A stretch of 45,833 nucleotides of DNA from Chromatiales bacterium (GCA_002868855.1 PKUM01000335.1:1-45833); one strand, 5' to 3'; numbered from the stretch's first letter, positions 34,458 through 45,044 are shown. Numbers and translations are program-made. The notes: generated from the letters alone by a model not told the origin.

Positions 34458-37307
34458 ATGTTTACCCGTTGCCCGGAATGTCAATCGTTGTACCGGCTAA
34501 CTCCGGAACAACTGCGCATTGCACGAGGCAAGGTGCGCTGCGGCAAATGCTCGAATGTGTTCGATGCGCTGGACGAATTGGTGGAGCAATCGGACGATGA
34601 TCAATCCGCGGCCTCGGATTCGGCGCACCAGCCAACGCCGGACGAGGATACCCCTGCCAGCCCGGCGGCGGACGATGAAGACGGTGCGGTAGCGCAGGAC
34701 GAATTCGGCGATACCCGTCAATTGGACGAAGAGTTGCTCGAAGCAAGCGGCATTCTCGAAGCACCGGAATTTGCCGATGATTCCGCAGCTGACGAAGACG
34801 CCTTTCAGGACGAAACGGAGGAGCACAATCCCGATCAGCAGGTTTTTTCGCCGACCGCAATCGCCAGCGATTCCGCTGAGATAGCCGCAGAAACGAATCG
34901 CGATGAAGCGACAGCCGGACCTTTGTCCGCGCCAATGGAGGCCGGCCCGGATCCCTGGCAGGATCTGTTTTTTGACGACGAACACGGTATTCCCGACAGC
35001 GGTGCCGAACCCGCAACTGCTTCCAGCGTCGGCCGGATCGATCTGTCCAGGGACGTCCACACCTCCACCCACTGGAATATGGAGCCACTTTCGAGCGAGC
35101 ACGACGGCGACGAGGATGTTGCCGTTGAAGCCGAAACCGGCACACCGCCGGACGAACAGGAAAAAGAACCCGGCGCGGCGGACGAGAACGCAACGCCGCG
35201 GGAAGATGAGGAAGCCGTGCCCGGCGGCACACCGGAAATGGCGGAGCACAGCGCTGCTGAAGAGCACACATCGCCGCGGCAATCGAACGACTACCCGGTG
35301 GAACCGCAAATCGAGTCTGACTCCACTACACCTCCACCCCAAGACGAACATGTCGAACCCGCAGCGAAAACCGGCTCCAGCGAGGATCACGGCACACCGC
35401 GCACATTCTTGCAGCGCCTATGGAGCGGGCGAAAAGACAAGGAGGCCGACCCCGTGAGCGCCCGGATCGCCGCGGTTTTCGAACCCGCTGCCGCGGCGAA
35501 AGAGGCCGATACATCGGTGACCGACGATATCTGGGACGCCCCTGAAAACGCGGCCCCGGCAGTGGTCGATGCCGGAATGGCCGGTGTATTTGACGACCCG
35601 GATGAGCGAGAAACCGCGCAACCTGATTTTGCGGCGGATGCAACCGAACCGGAGTCGGGCGAAAAACCGCGCGCTCCCGAGGAGCACGCTGCAGACTCCG
35701 GGCATGACAACGACGACGGTACAGCGGAGGCCGGCGATGACCGGGCGATCTCGTTTGCCGATGCCGGAACGGAAGAAGACGCGCAGCCGCTCGCCCGCGA
35801 CGACGCGAAGGTGGCGGCTGCGGCCGACGATCCGGACGGATTGGTCGCCGATGAAATCGACCTCGAAAAGCAGATCGACGCCGCGATCGAGGCGCTTGAA
35901 GATTCGGACGAGCCCGATTCCGGGGATGAAGCCAGTCACGAGCAAATCGACGGGCCGAAGCAAACGGAGTCAGCAGCCGTCGATGCGAGGGATGACGACG
36001 AATATGAAAATGCGGTCGACGCCGGTCTGGCCGCTTTGTTCAGCGATTCGGAAGCGGAAGAAAACGCGCGGCAGGTCGCAGCTGTGGCGGACGACCGGGA
36101 TGGGTCGGCCGCAGTCAATCTTGGTCTCGACGAGGAACTGGACGCCGCAGTCGATGCGCTCAGCGATGAGCATCACGATGAAGCGGTACCCGTCGCGGAA
36201 GACGAGGACGAGGACGACGACGATTTCGCCGGAGCTTTCGAGGGGCTGGATGCACTCAACTGGAGTGACGACGAGCCCGCAGCGGAGCAGGAGGCGCCGC
36301 CTGACTCCGCCGCCAACGAATCGCGCCCGGACGAGCAGTCTCTGCTCGAGGACATCCTGCGCGAGAACGAACAGAAAACCGCTCCGACCGAAATGGTCGC
36401 AGAAGCCTCCGGTATCCGGGTGCAATTGCTGGATGAGTCCGACCTCGACGACGTGGACGACGAAGCCTGGGAAAACCTGTCGGCGCAGCTCGGCCTGGGT
36501 CCCGACAGCGAGACCGGCGCAGATCGCACCGACACGGAGGGCGTCGATGCCGATAGCAATCGGGGCCACGACGAAGACGTCGCGACCGGGCACGGCGGCA
36601 CCAGTTCCGCAACCGGCGATGAGGAGACCGACCGGCTTTACGAGACTTTCCTCGCAAGCACGGTAACGCCCGCCGATCCGCAACTGGATTCGGCCGTCGC
36701 CGAGGCACTCGGGGACGAGCAATCGGATCAGCCGGAGACGCCCTTCTCGCCGCCAGCAGCCTCATCCGCGACACCGTTTCCGGGTTCGCCACCACCGCGC
36801 CGGAAACGGGTGCTGTTCGCCGCCGCATCGTTGGCGCTGGCGCTCCTGCTGGTAATCCAGCTGATCCACGCACGCCGCGACGAGTTGCTGCAGGACTCCG
36901 CTCTTGCCCCGGCCCTGCGCAGCGTTTACCAGGCATTCGGTTACCAACCGCCGGAGAAATGGGACCTGACCGCCTACGACCTGCGGCAGATGAGTGCGGT
37001 CGTCAACCCGGATTCCCCCGGGGTGATTCGAATCAAGATATCGCTGCGCAATCGGGCCGCACGGGCACAACCCTACCCGGTAATCCGGCTTATTCTGATC
37101 GATATCTGGGGCGAACCAATCGGTCAGCGCGACCTGCTCCCCGCCCAGTATCTCGGTAGCGAGCCGCCGCCACTGCTGGAACCCGGTGAAAATGTTATCG
37201 GCGAAATCGCTGTCGTGGAACCGCCGGATCAGAAGGCGGAGAATTTCGAAATTGACGCCTGTCTGGCGCTGGTAGCCGGCGTGCTGGAGTGCGCTAACCC
37301 GCGTTGA
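34458..37307 (+). CDS. Zinc-ribbon/DUF3426 membrane protein with very long acidic linker
   Basis: The family has an N-terminal zinc ribbon (MJ0042 type), a linker, one membrane helix and a C-terminal DUF3426 domain. Here the ribbon is residues 3-40 (CPEC...CGKC with RLTPEQLRIARGKVRC between). The helix is near residues 780-800 (VLFAAASLALALLLVIQLI). The last 150 residues are DUF3426, including NRAARAQPYPVIRLILIDIWG. Relatives are usually 250-450 residues; this one is 949 because of a disordered linker of about 730 residues that is rich in Asp, Glu and Ala. The linker contains a duplicated module (VAAxADDxDG...DAAxxAL). The function is unknown; it sits in the conserved prmA-dusB interval. Confidence 0.9.
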   Translation: MFTRCPECQSLYRLTPEQLRIARGKVRCGKCSNVFDALDELVEQSDDDQSAASDSAHQPTPDEDTPASPAADDEDGAVAQDEFGDTRQLDEELLEASGILEAPEFADDSAADEDAFQDETEEHNPDQQVFSPTAIASDSAEIAAETNRDEATAGPLSAPMEAGPDPWQDLFFDDEHGIPDSGAEPATASSVGRIDLSRDVHTSTHWNMEPLSSEHDGDEDVAVEAETGTPPDEQEKEPGAADENATPREDEEAVPGGTPEMAEHSAAEEHTSPRQSNDYPVEPQIESDSTTPPPQDEHVEPAAKTGSSEDHGTPRTFLQRLWSGRKDKEADPVSARIAAVFEPAAAAKEADTSVTDDIWDAPENAAPAVVDAGMAGVFDDPDERETAQPDFAADATEPESGEKPRAPEEHAADSGHDNDDGTAEAGDDRAISFADAGTEEDAQPLARDDAKVAAAADDPDGLVADEIDLEKQIDAAIEALEDSDEPDSGDEASHEQIDGPKQTESAAVDARDDDEYENAVDAGLAALFSDSEAEENARQVAAVADDRDGSAAVNLGLDEELDAAVDALSDEHHDEAVPVAEDEDEDDDDFAGAFEGLDALNWSDDEPAAEQEAPPDSAANESRPDEQSLLEDILRENEQKTAPTEMVAEASGIRVQLLDESDLDDVDDEAWENLSAQLGLGPDSETGADRTDTEGVDADSNRGHDEDVATGHGGTSSATGDEETDRLYETFLASTVTPADPQLDSAVAEALGDEQSDQPETPFSPPAASSATPFPGSPPPRRKRVLFAAASLALALLLVIQLIHARRDELLQDSALAPALRSVYQAFGYQPPEKWDLTAYDLRQMSAVVNPDSPGVIRIKISLRNRAARAQPYPVIRLILIDIWGEPIGQRDLLPAQYLGSEPPPLLEPGENVIGEIAVVEPPDQKAENFEIDACLALVAGVLECANPR

Positions 37308-37394
37308 CCGCCGGCTAACGCAATGCCCGCTTTGCGCGTCCCGCGCATGGAGCTATCATTCCCGGCCCGGTCACAGTGGGCAACGCCCGAAAAT

Positions 37395-38381
37395 ATGCGT
37401 ATCGGACCTTATCTGTTCGAAAACAGCCTCGCGCTGGCCCCGATGGCCGGCGTGACCGACCGCCCGTTCCGCCAGTTGTGCCGGAGCCTCGGCGCCGGCC
37501 TTGCAGCGTCGGAAATGATCAGCGCCGACAGCCGCCTCTGGCGCAGTGCCAAAACCCGCAGGCGCCTCGATCATCGCGGCGAGCCCGAACCGCGGATCGT
37601 GCAGATTGCCGGAGGCGATCCGGATCAAATCGCCGAGGCAGCCCGGCTGAGCCAGGCGCATGGTGCACACATCATCGATATCAACATGGGCTGCCCGGCG
37701 AAAAAGGTATGCAACAAGGCGGCCGGGTCCGCTCTGCTCAAGGACGAAACGCTGGTTGCACGAATTATCGAAGCCGCAGTCGCTGCGGTTTCGATACCGG
37801 TCACAGTCAAGATCCGGACCGGATGGTCGCGCGATTCACGCAACGGGGTTCAGGTGGCGCGCATTGCCGAGGATGCGGGCGTCGCGGCAATTGCAGTGCA
37901 CGGCAGGACCCGGCAATGCCGTTATGACCGGGCCGCCGAATACGACACGATTCGAGCGATCAAGGAATGCGTCTCAGTCCCGGTGCTGGCAAACGGGGAT
38001 ATCGATTCTCCACGCAAGGCACACCAGGTTCTGGCAGCGACTGGCGCGGATGGAATCATGATCGGACGCGGCGCCCAGGGGCGGCCGTGGCTGTTCCGGG
38101 AAATCGCGCATTTTCTTCGCACCGGCGAAGAACTCGAGCCGGTCCCGCCAGCCGGGGTCCGTGATATCATGCTCGGGCATCTGGAGAACCTGTACCGCTT
38201 TTACGGCGATGACGTTGGGGTACGCGTCGCCCGTAAACATATAGGCTGGTACTGTCAGGGTCGCCGGAATGCTGACGCCTACCGCCATCGTGCGGTGCGT
38301 GCCGAAACACCAGGTGAACAGACTCACTTGACCTACGAGTACTTTCGTTGCCTTGCGGAAGGGGAACCGCTGGCGGCGTAA
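37395..38381 (+). CDS. dusB: tRNA-dihydrouridine synthase B
   Basis: DusB is an FMN enzyme that reduces uridine to dihydrouridine in tRNA. The 328-residue protein begins MRIGPYLFENSLALAPMAGVTDRPFR, has the catalytic cysteine in NMGCPAKKVCNK, the KIRTGW block and GRGAQGRPWLFREI near the C-terminus. ATG 37395 matches E. coli DusB; the upstream in-frame ATG at 37323 would add 24 residues. dusB is followed directly by fis (stop TAA then ATG), the classic dusB-fis operon. Confidence 0.96.
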   Translation: MRIGPYLFENSLALAPMAGVTDRPFRQLCRSLGAGLAASEMISADSRLWRSAKTRRRLDHRGEPEPRIVQIAGGDPDQIAEAARLSQAHGAHIIDINMGCPAKKVCNKAAGSALLKDETLVARIIEAAVAAVSIPVTVKIRTGWSRDSRNGVQVARIAEDAGVAAIAVHGRTRQCRYDRAAEYDTIRAIKECVSVPVLANGDIDSPRKAHQVLAATGADGIMIGRGAQGRPWLFREIAHFLRTGEELEPVPPAGVRDIMLGHLENLYRFYGDDVGVRVARKHIGWYCQGRRNADAYRHRAVRAETPGEQTHLTYEYFRCLAEGEPLAA

Positions 38382-38690
38382 ATGCATGGGGACACTGCGA
38401 GGGTGACCAGAAAAAACAAGAAATCGAACGGCGCGGCAGCCATCAATGTAAGCGTTGCCAACAAACCGTTGCGCCAGCTTACAGAGGAAGCTCTGGACAG
38501 CTATTTCGAGACTCTGAACGGGCACAACCCGGGCGAATTGTATTCGCTGGTGATCGGGGAGGTGGAGCAACCGCTGCTGAAGGCGGTGCTCGAATACACC
38601 GAGGGAAACCAGAGCCGCGCGGCCGACATTCTCGGCATCAACCGCGGCACGTTGCGCAAGAAACTCAAGACTTACGGCCTGATTACATAG
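38382..38690 (+). CDS. fis: Nucleoid protein Fis
   Basis: Fis is a DNA-bending nucleoid protein and growth-phase regulator that binds as a dimer. The 102-residue protein ends in the helix-turn-helix [25 protein letters not shown], nearly identical to E. coli Fis, after [14 protein letters not shown]. The N-terminus is more Lys- and Asn-rich than in E. coli. ATG 38382 follows the dusB stop directly; GTG 38403 is a possible alternative start. purH begins 60 bases downstream. Confidence 0.96.
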   Translation: MHGDTARVTRKNKKSNGAAAINVSVANKPLRQLTEEALDSYFETLNGHNPGELYSLVIGEVEQPLLKAVLEYTEGNQSRAADILGINRGTLRKKLKTYGLIT

Positions 38691-38750
38691 ACGACACCGG
38701 GCGCTGCGGGGTTCCTGCCCGGCGCCAGAGTCGCCGCCAGAGAACAACTG

Positions 38751-40310
38751 ATGACCCAGATACGCAGGGCACTTTTAAGTGTTTCGGACAAAGCCGGCAT
38801 TGCCGATCTCGCCACTGTGCTGGCGGCGCGGGGAATCGAAATACTGTCCACGGGGGGCACTGCGCGACTGCTCGCTGACCACGGCATTGCCGTACGCGAG
38901 GTGTCGGATTACACCGGATTTCCGGAAATCATGGCTGGCCGGGTCAAGACGCTGCACCCGAAGATTCACGGCGGGCTTCTCGGCAGGCGCGGCATCGACG
39001 AACAGGTAATGGCCGACAATGACATCGCCCCAATCGATCTTCTCGTTGTAAATCTGTACCCGTTCAGCGAAACGATCGCGCGTGACGACTGCACCCGCGA
39101 GGATGCAATCGAGAATATAGACATCGGCGGACCGGCAATGCTTCGCGCGGCAGCCAAGAATCACGATGCCGTCGGCGTTGTCGTTGATCCGGCTGACTAC
39201 ACGCTGTTGCTCGAAGAACTGGCACGAAACGATGGCGCGCTCACCGCGGCAAGTCGGCGCCGGTTTGCCACTAAGGCTTTCGCGCACACGGCAGCGTATG
39301 ACTCAGCCATCGCATCCTATCTTGGCCGCGCAGGTACCGAGCCCAATGCGCTACCGGATCGTCTCGACATCGCCTGGCCGATCAAGATGCGGCTGAGATA
39401 TGGCGAAAACCCGCATCAGCGCGCGGCGTTCTACACGGATCCCGCCAGCGCAGACGCCTCGCTCGCGATTGCGCGCCAGCATCAGGGTAAGGAGATGTCC
39501 TACAACAACATCGCCGACGCCGATGCCGCGCTGGAGTGCGTCAAGCAGTTCTACGAACCCGCCTGCGTGATCGTCAAGCATGCCAACCCCTGCGGTATTG
39601 CCGTCGACAGCGATATCCTCGCCGGCTATCGCCGCGCTTTCAGCACGGACCCGACCTCGGCGTTCGGCGGAATCATAGCGTTCAACCGGAAGCTCGACGC
39701 GGCGACCGCGCGGGCGATTATCGAAAAACAGTTCGTCGAGGTGTTGATAGCGCCCGAGATCGAACCGGCCGCACTGGAATTGCTGGGCGCGAAGAAAAAC
39801 GTGCGGGTACTGTCCACCGGATGGTGGGATATGGATCCGCAGCCGGCCTGGGATTTCAAACGGGTCACCGGCGGCATGCTGCTGCAGGATCGCGACGACG
39901 GCCTGGTCACGCAGGAGCAACTCGAGGTCGTGACCCGGCGCAAACCGTCGGAACATGAGATTCGTGACCTGCTTTTCGCTTGGAAAGCAGCCAAATTCGT
40001 GAAATCGAACGCGATAGTCTTCGCCAAGGATCAAATGACGATTGGCATTGGCGCCGGACAGATGAGCCGGGTCTACAGTACGCGCATAGCTGCGATCAAG
40101 GCCGTCGACCACGGGCTCTCCGTAAAGGGGTCGGTCATGGCATCGGACGCATTTTTCCCATTCCGCGATGGCATCGACAGCGCGGCGGAACACGGTATAA
40201 CCGCAGTAATTCAGCCAGGCGGGTCAATGCGCGATGAAGAAGTAATTGCCGCCGCGGACGCGCACGAACTGGCGATGGTTTTCACCGGTATGCGGCACTT
40301 CAGGCACTGA
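38751..40310 (+). CDS. purH: Bifunctional AICAR transformylase / IMP cyclohydrolase
   Basis: PurH performs the last two steps of IMP synthesis. The N-terminal MGS-like cyclohydrolase domain opens with [13 protein letters not shown] and includes STGGTARLL and GRVKTLHP. The C-terminal transformylase domain has AICARFT blocks such as [17 protein letters not shown] and SDAFFPFRD, ending GMRHFRH. At 519 residues it is standard. purD follows within 20 bases and shares the purine pathway. Confidence 0.98.
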   Translation: MTQIRRALLSVSDKAGIADLATVLAARGIEILSTGGTARLLADHGIAVREVSDYTGFPEIMAGRVKTLHPKIHGGLLGRRGIDEQVMADNDIAPIDLLVVNLYPFSETIARDDCTREDAIENIDIGGPAMLRAAAKNHDAVGVVVDPADYTLLLEELARNDGALTAASRRRFATKAFAHTAAYDSAIASYLGRAGTEPNALPDRLDIAWPIKMRLRYGENPHQRAAFYTDPASADASLAIARQHQGKEMSYNNIADADAALECVKQFYEPACVIVKHANPCGIAVDSDILAGYRRAFSTDPTSAFGGIIAFNRKLDAATARAIIEKQFVEVLIAPEIEPAALELLGAKKNVRVLSTGWWDMDPQPAWDFKRVTGGMLLQDRDDGLVTQEQLEVVTRRKPSEHEIRDLLFAWKAAKFVKSNAIVFAKDQMTIGIGAGQMSRVYSTRIAAIKAVDHGLSVKGSVMASDAFFPFRDGIDSAAEHGITAVIQPGGSMRDEEVIAAADAHELAMVFTGMRHFRH

Positions 40311-40329
40311 TACGTTCGGAGAGCCACAA

Positions 40330-41622
40330 ATGAAAGTGATGGTAGTTGGTAGCGGCGGGCGCGAACACGCGCTGGCCTGGAAATGCGCCCGATCCACCGC
40401 AGTAAGCCAGGTGTATGTGGCACCCGGCAATGCGGGCACGGCGCGGGAACCCGGACTGGTAAACGTCGATATTGATAGCGCCGACACGAAGCGCCTGCTG
40501 GCATTTGCGCGTGATGAAGGCATCGACCTGACGATTGTCGGCCCGGAAGTGCCACTGGTCGCCGGAATTTGTGATCGCTTCGCGGAAGCAGGTCTGAAGT
40601 GCTTTGGCCCGTCGGCGCTGGCCGCTCAGCTGGAGGGTTCCAAAGCATTTGCCAAGGAATTTCTCGAGCGCCACCGGATTCCGACCGCCCGTTATTGCCA
40701 GTTCACCGAAGTCGAACCCGCACTTGCATACGTTCGTGAGCATGACCTGCCACTGGTGATAAAGGCCGATGGACTCGCGGCGGGCAAAGGCGTGGTCATC
40801 GCTGCAACGCTGGCCGAGGCAGAGGCGTGCGTGACCGACATGCTCGCGGGTAACGTTTACGGCGAGGCCGGCCATCGCATCGTGGTGGAAGAATTTCTGC
40901 AGGGAGAGGAAGCCAGTTTCATCGTGATGGTGGATGGCTCAAATATTCTCCCGCTTGCGACGTCGCAGGACCATAAGGCCCGCGACGACGGTGACCGGGG
41001 CCCCAACACGGGCGGCATGGGTGCGTATTCGCCGGCACCGGTCGTTACGCCGGAAATCGAACGGCGCATCCTTCACGAAGTCATCGAACCTACTGTCGCG
41101 GGTCTTGCCAGTGAAGGAATCAGGTACGTGGGATTCCTGTACGCCGGTCTCATGATCGGCGCCGACGGCACTCCGCGCGTGCTCGAATTCAATTGCCGTT
41201 TCGGCGACCCCGAAACCCAGCCGGTGATGATGCGAATGCGCGGCGATCTGCCGCAACTATGCCTGCTGGCGCTGGATGGCAAACTCGACGAGGCCTCCGT
41301 GGCATGGGACCCGCGGGCCGCTCTCGGTGTCGTCGTCGCCGCGGGTGGCTACCCGGATTCCTACGAGAAAGGCAAACCGATTGCCGGGCTCGGCTCGACG
41401 GACGAATCGGCCGTGAAGGTTTTTCATGCCGGCACGGCCGAGAAAAACGGCCGCATCGTTACCAGCGGAGGGCGGGTGCTTTGTGTCGTCGGAATGGGCG
41501 ACTCGGTGACCGCCGCGCGCGAGATCGCATACAAACATGTGCGCCGGATCGAGTGGGAAGGCGCATTTTTCCGCAGCGATATTGGCTATCGGGCGGTCAG
41601 GCGGGAGTTGGCGCCCAAGTAG
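40330..41622 (+). CDS. purD: Phosphoribosylamine-glycine ligase
   Basis: PurD (GAR synthetase) joins glycine to phosphoribosylamine in purine synthesis. It begins MKVMVVGSGGREHALAW and has the ATP-grasp segment VIKADGLAAGKGV, KARDDGDRGPNTGGMGAYSP and FNCRFGDPETQ. At 430 residues it is the usual length. Start ATG 40330 fits this opening; the longer frame from 40246 reads through the purH end in another frame. Confidence 0.98.
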   Translation: MKVMVVGSGGREHALAWKCARSTAVSQVYVAPGNAGTAREPGLVNVDIDSADTKRLLAFARDEGIDLTIVGPEVPLVAGICDRFAEAGLKCFGPSALAAQLEGSKAFAKEFLERHRIPTARYCQFTEVEPALAYVREHDLPLVIKADGLAAGKGVVIAATLAEAEACVTDMLAGNVYGEAGHRIVVEEFLQGEEASFIVMVDGSNILPLATSQDHKARDDGDRGPNTGGMGAYSPAPVVTPEIERRILHEVIEPTVAGLASEGIRYVGFLYAGLMIGADGTPRVLEFNCRFGDPETQPVMMRMRGDLPQLCLLALDGKLDEASVAWDPRAALGVVVAAGGYPDSYEKGKPIAGLGSTDESAVKVFHAGTAEKNGRIVTSGGRVLCVVGMGDSVTAAREIAYKHVRRIEWEGAFFRSDIGYRAVRRELAPK

Positions 41623-41641
41623 TACGGGACAGAGCGGATAC

Positions 41642-41668
41642 GGCGCGGCCGTATTCGGCCGCGCCTTT
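41642..41668. terminator. GC-rich hairpin between purD and rho
   Basis: GGCGCGGCCG and CGGCCGCGCC form a 10-bp stem around TATT and are followed by only three Ts. It lies between the convergent purD and rho genes and is a plausible weak or Rho-assisted terminator. Confidence 0.65.
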
Positions 41669-41673
41669 CCGGA

Positions 41674-43125
41674 TCAACGCTTCATCGCGCTGAAGAAGTC
41701 GCCGTTGGTTTTCGTGTCCTTCATCTTGCCGAGCAGGAACTCGATCGCCGCAAGCTCATCCATCGGGTGCAACAGCTTGCGTAACACCCACATCTTCTGC
41801 AACTCGTCCGGTTCGGTCAGGAGTTCCTCCTTGCGAGTTCCGGAACGATTGATGTTGATAGACGGGAAAATGCGTTTCTCGGCAATCCTGCGATCGAGGT
41901 GGATCTCCATGTTGCCGGTGCCTTTGAATTCCTCGTAAATCACATCGTCCATACGCGAACCGGTCTCGACCAGAGCGGTGGCGAGAATTGTCAGGCTGCC
42001 GCCCTCTTCGATGTTGCGCGCCGCGCCGAAAAACCGCTTTGGCCTTTGCAGTGCATTGGCGTCCACGCCGCCCGTGAGGACCTTGCCCGACGACGGCACG
42101 ACGGTGTTATAGGCACGCGCCAGGCGAGTGATCGAATCGAGCAGGATCACAACGTCCTTCTTGTGCTCCACCAGCCGCTTGGCCTTCTCGATGACCATTT
42201 CCGCAACCTGCACATGGCGGCTGGCCGGCTCGTCGAATGTGCTCGAGACAACTTCGCCGCGAACCGTTCGCGCCATCTCCGTGACTTCCTCAGGACGCTC
42301 GTCAATCAGCAATACCATCAGATGACAATCGGGATGGTTGGCCGCCAGCGACAGCGCGATGTTCTGCAGCAACATCGTCTTACCGGCTTTCGGCGGAGAC
42401 ACAATCAGGCCGCGCTGGCCTTTGCCGATTGGTGCAACCAGGTCAATGACGCGAGCAGTGAGGTCCTCGGTGCTACCGGTGCCGCGTTCCAGGCGCAGAC
42501 GCTCGGCCGGATGGAGCGGCGTCAGATTCTCGAACAAAACCTTGTGCTTGGCTGCTTCCGGCGCCTCGGTGTTGATCTCGCCGACCTTCAGCAGCGCAAA
42601 GTAGCGCTCGCTTTCCTTGGGCGGGCGGATCAGGCCGGATACGGAATCCCCGGTGCGCAGATTGAAGCGGCGAATCTGGCTTGGCGAAACGTAAATGTCA
42701 TCCGGACCGGCCAGGTAGGAACTGTCGGCCGAGCGCAGAAACCCGAAACCATCCTGCAGGATCTCGAGCACCCCGTCGCCGTAAATGTCCTCGCCTTTCG
42801 CGGCGTGGGCTTTCAGCACCGAGAAGATGATGTCCTGCTTGCGCGATCTGGCCAGATTTTCCAGCCCCATAGATTCGGCGAGATCGACCAGTTCCGCTAC
42901 GGGACGCTGTTTCAGCGCGGTCAAATTCATGATTTCGCGCGTGTGCGCCAGTTCTTCGCTGCTAATTGTCTCTAGTCCTTCGTTGTCGGACATACTGGCC
43001 ATGGGGTCATTGCTGCGACGCCCTTTCTTCTTGCGGCCAGCTGTGTTTCCCGACTTGTTGCCGGACTTGCCGCGCGACTGGGGTTTGGGTCGCCCCTGCG
43101 CGGATTTACCAAGGTAGCCTCTCAC
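41674..43125 (-). CDS. rho: Transcription termination factor Rho with basic N-terminal extension
   Basis: Rho is the hexameric RNA helicase that ends transcription at C-rich unstructured RNA. The 483-residue protein contains the full E. coli-like core from [16 protein letters not shown] (residue 66): the RNA-binding DGFGFLRS fold, the P-loop [21 protein letters not shown] and the R-loop [14 protein letters not shown]. Ahead of it is a 65-residue extension, first Arg/Lys/Gly-rich (GRKKKGRR) and then acidic. The start is GTG 43123-43125, sharing GTGA with the trxA stop, so translation is probably coupled. ATG starts at residues 42, 45 and 66 are alternatives without clear Shine-Dalgarno sequences. 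The trxA-rho order is conserved. Confidence 0.95.
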   Translation of the reverse strand: MRGYLGKSAQGRPKPQSRGKSGNKSGNTAGRKKKGRRSNDPMASMSDNEGLETISSEELAHTREIMNLTALKQRPVAELVDLAESMGLENLARSRKQDIIFSVLKAHAAKGEDIYGDGVLEILQDGFGFLRSADSSYLAGPDDIYVSPSQIRRFNLRTGDSVSGLIRPPKESERYFALLKVGEINTEAPEAAKHKVLFENLTPLHPAERLRLERGTGSTEDLTARVIDLVAPIGKGQRGLIVSPPKAGKTMLLQNIALSLAANHPDCHLMVLLIDERPEEVTEMARTVRGEVVSSTFDEPASRHVQVAEMVIEKAKRLVEHKKDVVILLDSITRLARAYNTVVPSSGKVLTGGVDANALQRPKRFFGAARNIEEGGSLTILATALVETGSRMDDVIYEEFKGTGNMEIHLDRRIAEKRIFPSININRSGTRKEELLTEPDELQKMWVLRKLLHPMDELAAIEFLLGKMKDTKTNGDFFSAMKR

Positions 43126-43448
43126 AGATTCGTATCCAGAAATTCAGCCAATTGTTTCTTGTTCACCGCTCCGACTTTCTGCGCCTCTACGGCGCCATTC
43201 TTGAACAGCATGAGGGTCGGAATACCACGAATGCCGAACCTCGGCGGGGTATTCGGATTTTCGTCGATATTGATCTTGACCACCTTCAGGCGGCCGTCGT
43301 ATTCCTCGGCGATCTGATCGAGGATTGGCGCGATCATTTTGCACGGACCACACCATTCGGCCCAGAAATCGAGAAGTACCGGCTGATCCGAATTTATGAT
43401 GTCGGCATCAAATGCATCGTCGCTTGTATGAACGATTTTGGCGCTCAC
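43122..43448 (-). CDS. trxA: Thioredoxin 1
   Basis: Thioredoxin is the main cytoplasmic dithiol reductant and the electron donor of DsbD. The 108-residue protein has the active site [11 protein letters not shown], cis-Pro loop [11 protein letters not shown] and the C-terminal helix. The start is GTG 43446-43448 with GGAGG upstream. It is the first gene of a trxA-rho pair and is divergent from rhlB. Confidence 0.98.
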   Translation of the reverse strand: MSAKIVHTSDDAFDADIINSDQPVLLDFWAEWCGPCKMIAPILDQIAEEYDGRLKVVKINIDENPNTPPRFGIRGIPTLMLFKNGAVEAQKVGAVNKKQLAEFLDTNL

Positions 43449-43647
43449 CTGAGAACCTCCGTTTGTTGGGACTGGGATGGCTGCCGCCTTCGAACATGCG
43501 GTCTTTCAGCAACTCGGGTGTGACGTACCGGAGGCAATCAGGCACAATGACCCAATTGTTCTGCTGCTGAGTGGAACCTGAAATTGGTGAAGGCGACTGG
43601 TAGGCGCGGCAATGGCCGCTGCGTTCTGGGCGTTATTCTGTACCGTG

Positions 43648-43681
43648 TCGTGCGGATTTTGCAAGTCTTTTTTCCGCACGA
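43648..43681 (+). promoter_or_regulatory. Inverted repeat in the rhlB leader
   Basis: TCGTGCGGA (43648-43656) and TCCGCACGA (43673-43681) form a perfect 9-bp stem around a T-rich 16-base loop, ending just before the rhlB Shine-Dalgarno region. It could be an RNA hairpin controlling translation or a DNA operator. No known motif is recognised. Confidence 0.45.
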
Positions 43682-43698
43682 ATCCTGATGAGTATCAT

Positions 43699-45030
43699 AT
43701 GACAAATAAATCAAGCGACTCGGACGAGTCGCATCTGGCCGCGCAACTGTTTAGCGACCTGGATCTCCCCCCCGAAGTGATGCGTGGCATCGAAGCGGCA
43801 AAATTCGATCGTTGCACTCCGATCCAGGCCGATACGCTCCCGACCGCACTACTGGGACACGACGTCGCCGGGCAGGCACAAACCGGAACCGGCAAGACCG
43901 CTGCGTTCCTTATCGCCACCTTCAACCGGCTTCTGCGGGAGCCTCCGCTCGAGGGACGCCGCCCGAACGACCCGCGCGCGATAATTCTCGCACCGACCCG
44001 TGAACTGGCCGTGCAAATCGAAAACGATGCCCGCCTGCTGGGCGAGTTTACCGGGCTGCGCTTCGGCCTCGCCTACGGCGGGACCGATTACGAGAAACAA
44101 CGCCGCCGCCTCGAAGAGGGTGTCGACGTGCTGATCGGTACGCCGGGACGCCTGATCGACTATTTCAAGCAGGGCGTATTCGGCCTGAAAGCCATTCAGG
44201 TTTTGGTCCTGGACGAGGCGGACCGGATGTTCGATCTCGGGTTTATCAAGGATATCCGCTACGTATTGCGGAGGCTGCCGCCGATTGACAAGCGTTTGTC
44301 GATGCTGTTCTCGGCGACGCTGCGGCATCGCGTCCTCGAGCTCGCATACGAACACATGAACGACCCCAAACTGGTCCAGATCGAGCCCGAAAAAGTCACC
44401 GCCGACCGCGTGACCCAGGTCCTGTACTTCCCCGCCAACGAGGAGAAACTGCCGTTTCTGATCGGGCTGCTAAAGAGCATGCAGGCCACCCGGACAATGA
44501 TTTTCGTCAATACCCGCCGCGAGGCGGATCGCCTGCAGCGGTACCTCGAGGCCAACGGGATCAATGCCCGGGCGATTTCCGGCGATGTCCCGCAACCCAA
44601 GCGGCTGCGCATGCTCCGCGAGTTCCAGAGCGGCGACCTGCCCGTGCTGATCGGCACCGATGTGGCATCACGCGGACTTCATATCCCCGATGTGACCCAC
44701 GTAATCAACTACGACCTGCCGCAGGACGCGGAAGATTACGTGCACAGGATCGGCCGCACCGCGCGTGCGGGAGCAAGCGGCGATGCGATCAGTTTCGGTT
44801 GCGAGCAGTACGTTTTTTCGTTGCCGGAGATCGAAGACTATATCGGTCACAAGATACCGATCGAGGCAGTTCCGCCGGAACTGGTGGTCGAAATCAAGCG
44901 CCCGCCGCCGCAAAAACGCCGGCCGCAGAGCCACGGCCGCGGCGGTCCCAACAGGTCATCGCGTAGCCCGGGGCGTGGCAACTCGGGCAAACGCCGCGGT
45001 CCGCGCAAACCGTCAACGACCGGGGCCTGA
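43699..45030 (+). CDS. rhlB: DEAD-box RNA helicase RhlB
   Basis: RhlB is the ATP-dependent RNA helicase of the RNA degradosome. All helicase motifs are present: AQTGTGKT (I), PTRELAVQI (Ia), TPGRLID (Ib), DEAD (II), SAT (III), [14 protein letters not shown] (V) and [10 protein letters not shown] (VI). The overall match to E. coli RhlB, including CTPIQ and [13 protein letters not shown], and the position facing trxA-rho support the name over other DEAD helicases. ATG 43699 gives 443 residues; the track-long frame from 43612 has an unlikely N-terminus. The C-terminus is a basic Arg/Gly/Pro tail. Confidence 0.93.
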   Translation: MTNKSSDSDESHLAAQLFSDLDLPPEVMRGIEAAKFDRCTPIQADTLPTALLGHDVAGQAQTGTGKTAAFLIATFNRLLREPPLEGRRPNDPRAIILAPTRELAVQIENDARLLGEFTGLRFGLAYGGTDYEKQRRRLEEGVDVLIGTPGRLIDYFKQGVFGLKAIQVLVLDEADRMFDLGFIKDIRYVLRRLPPIDKRLSMLFSATLRHRVLELAYEHMNDPKLVQIEPEKVTADRVTQVLYFPANEEKLPFLIGLLKSMQATRTMIFVNTRREADRLQRYLEANGINARAISGDVPQPKRLRMLREFQSGDLPVLIGTDVASRGLHIPDVTHVINYDLPQDAEDYVHRIGRTARAGASGDAISFGCEQYVFSLPEIEDYIGHKIPIEAVPPELVVEIKRPPPQKRRPQSHGRGGPNRSSRSPGRGNSGKRRGPRKPSTTGA

Positions 45031-45044
45031 GCACCGGACCCTCG

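Noticed and set aside
35569-36666. Basic, Arg/Thr-rich 365-codon frame inside the DUF3426 gene
   Set aside because: It is a +1 shadow of the Asp/Glu/Ala-rich linker, where codon bias keeps other frames open.
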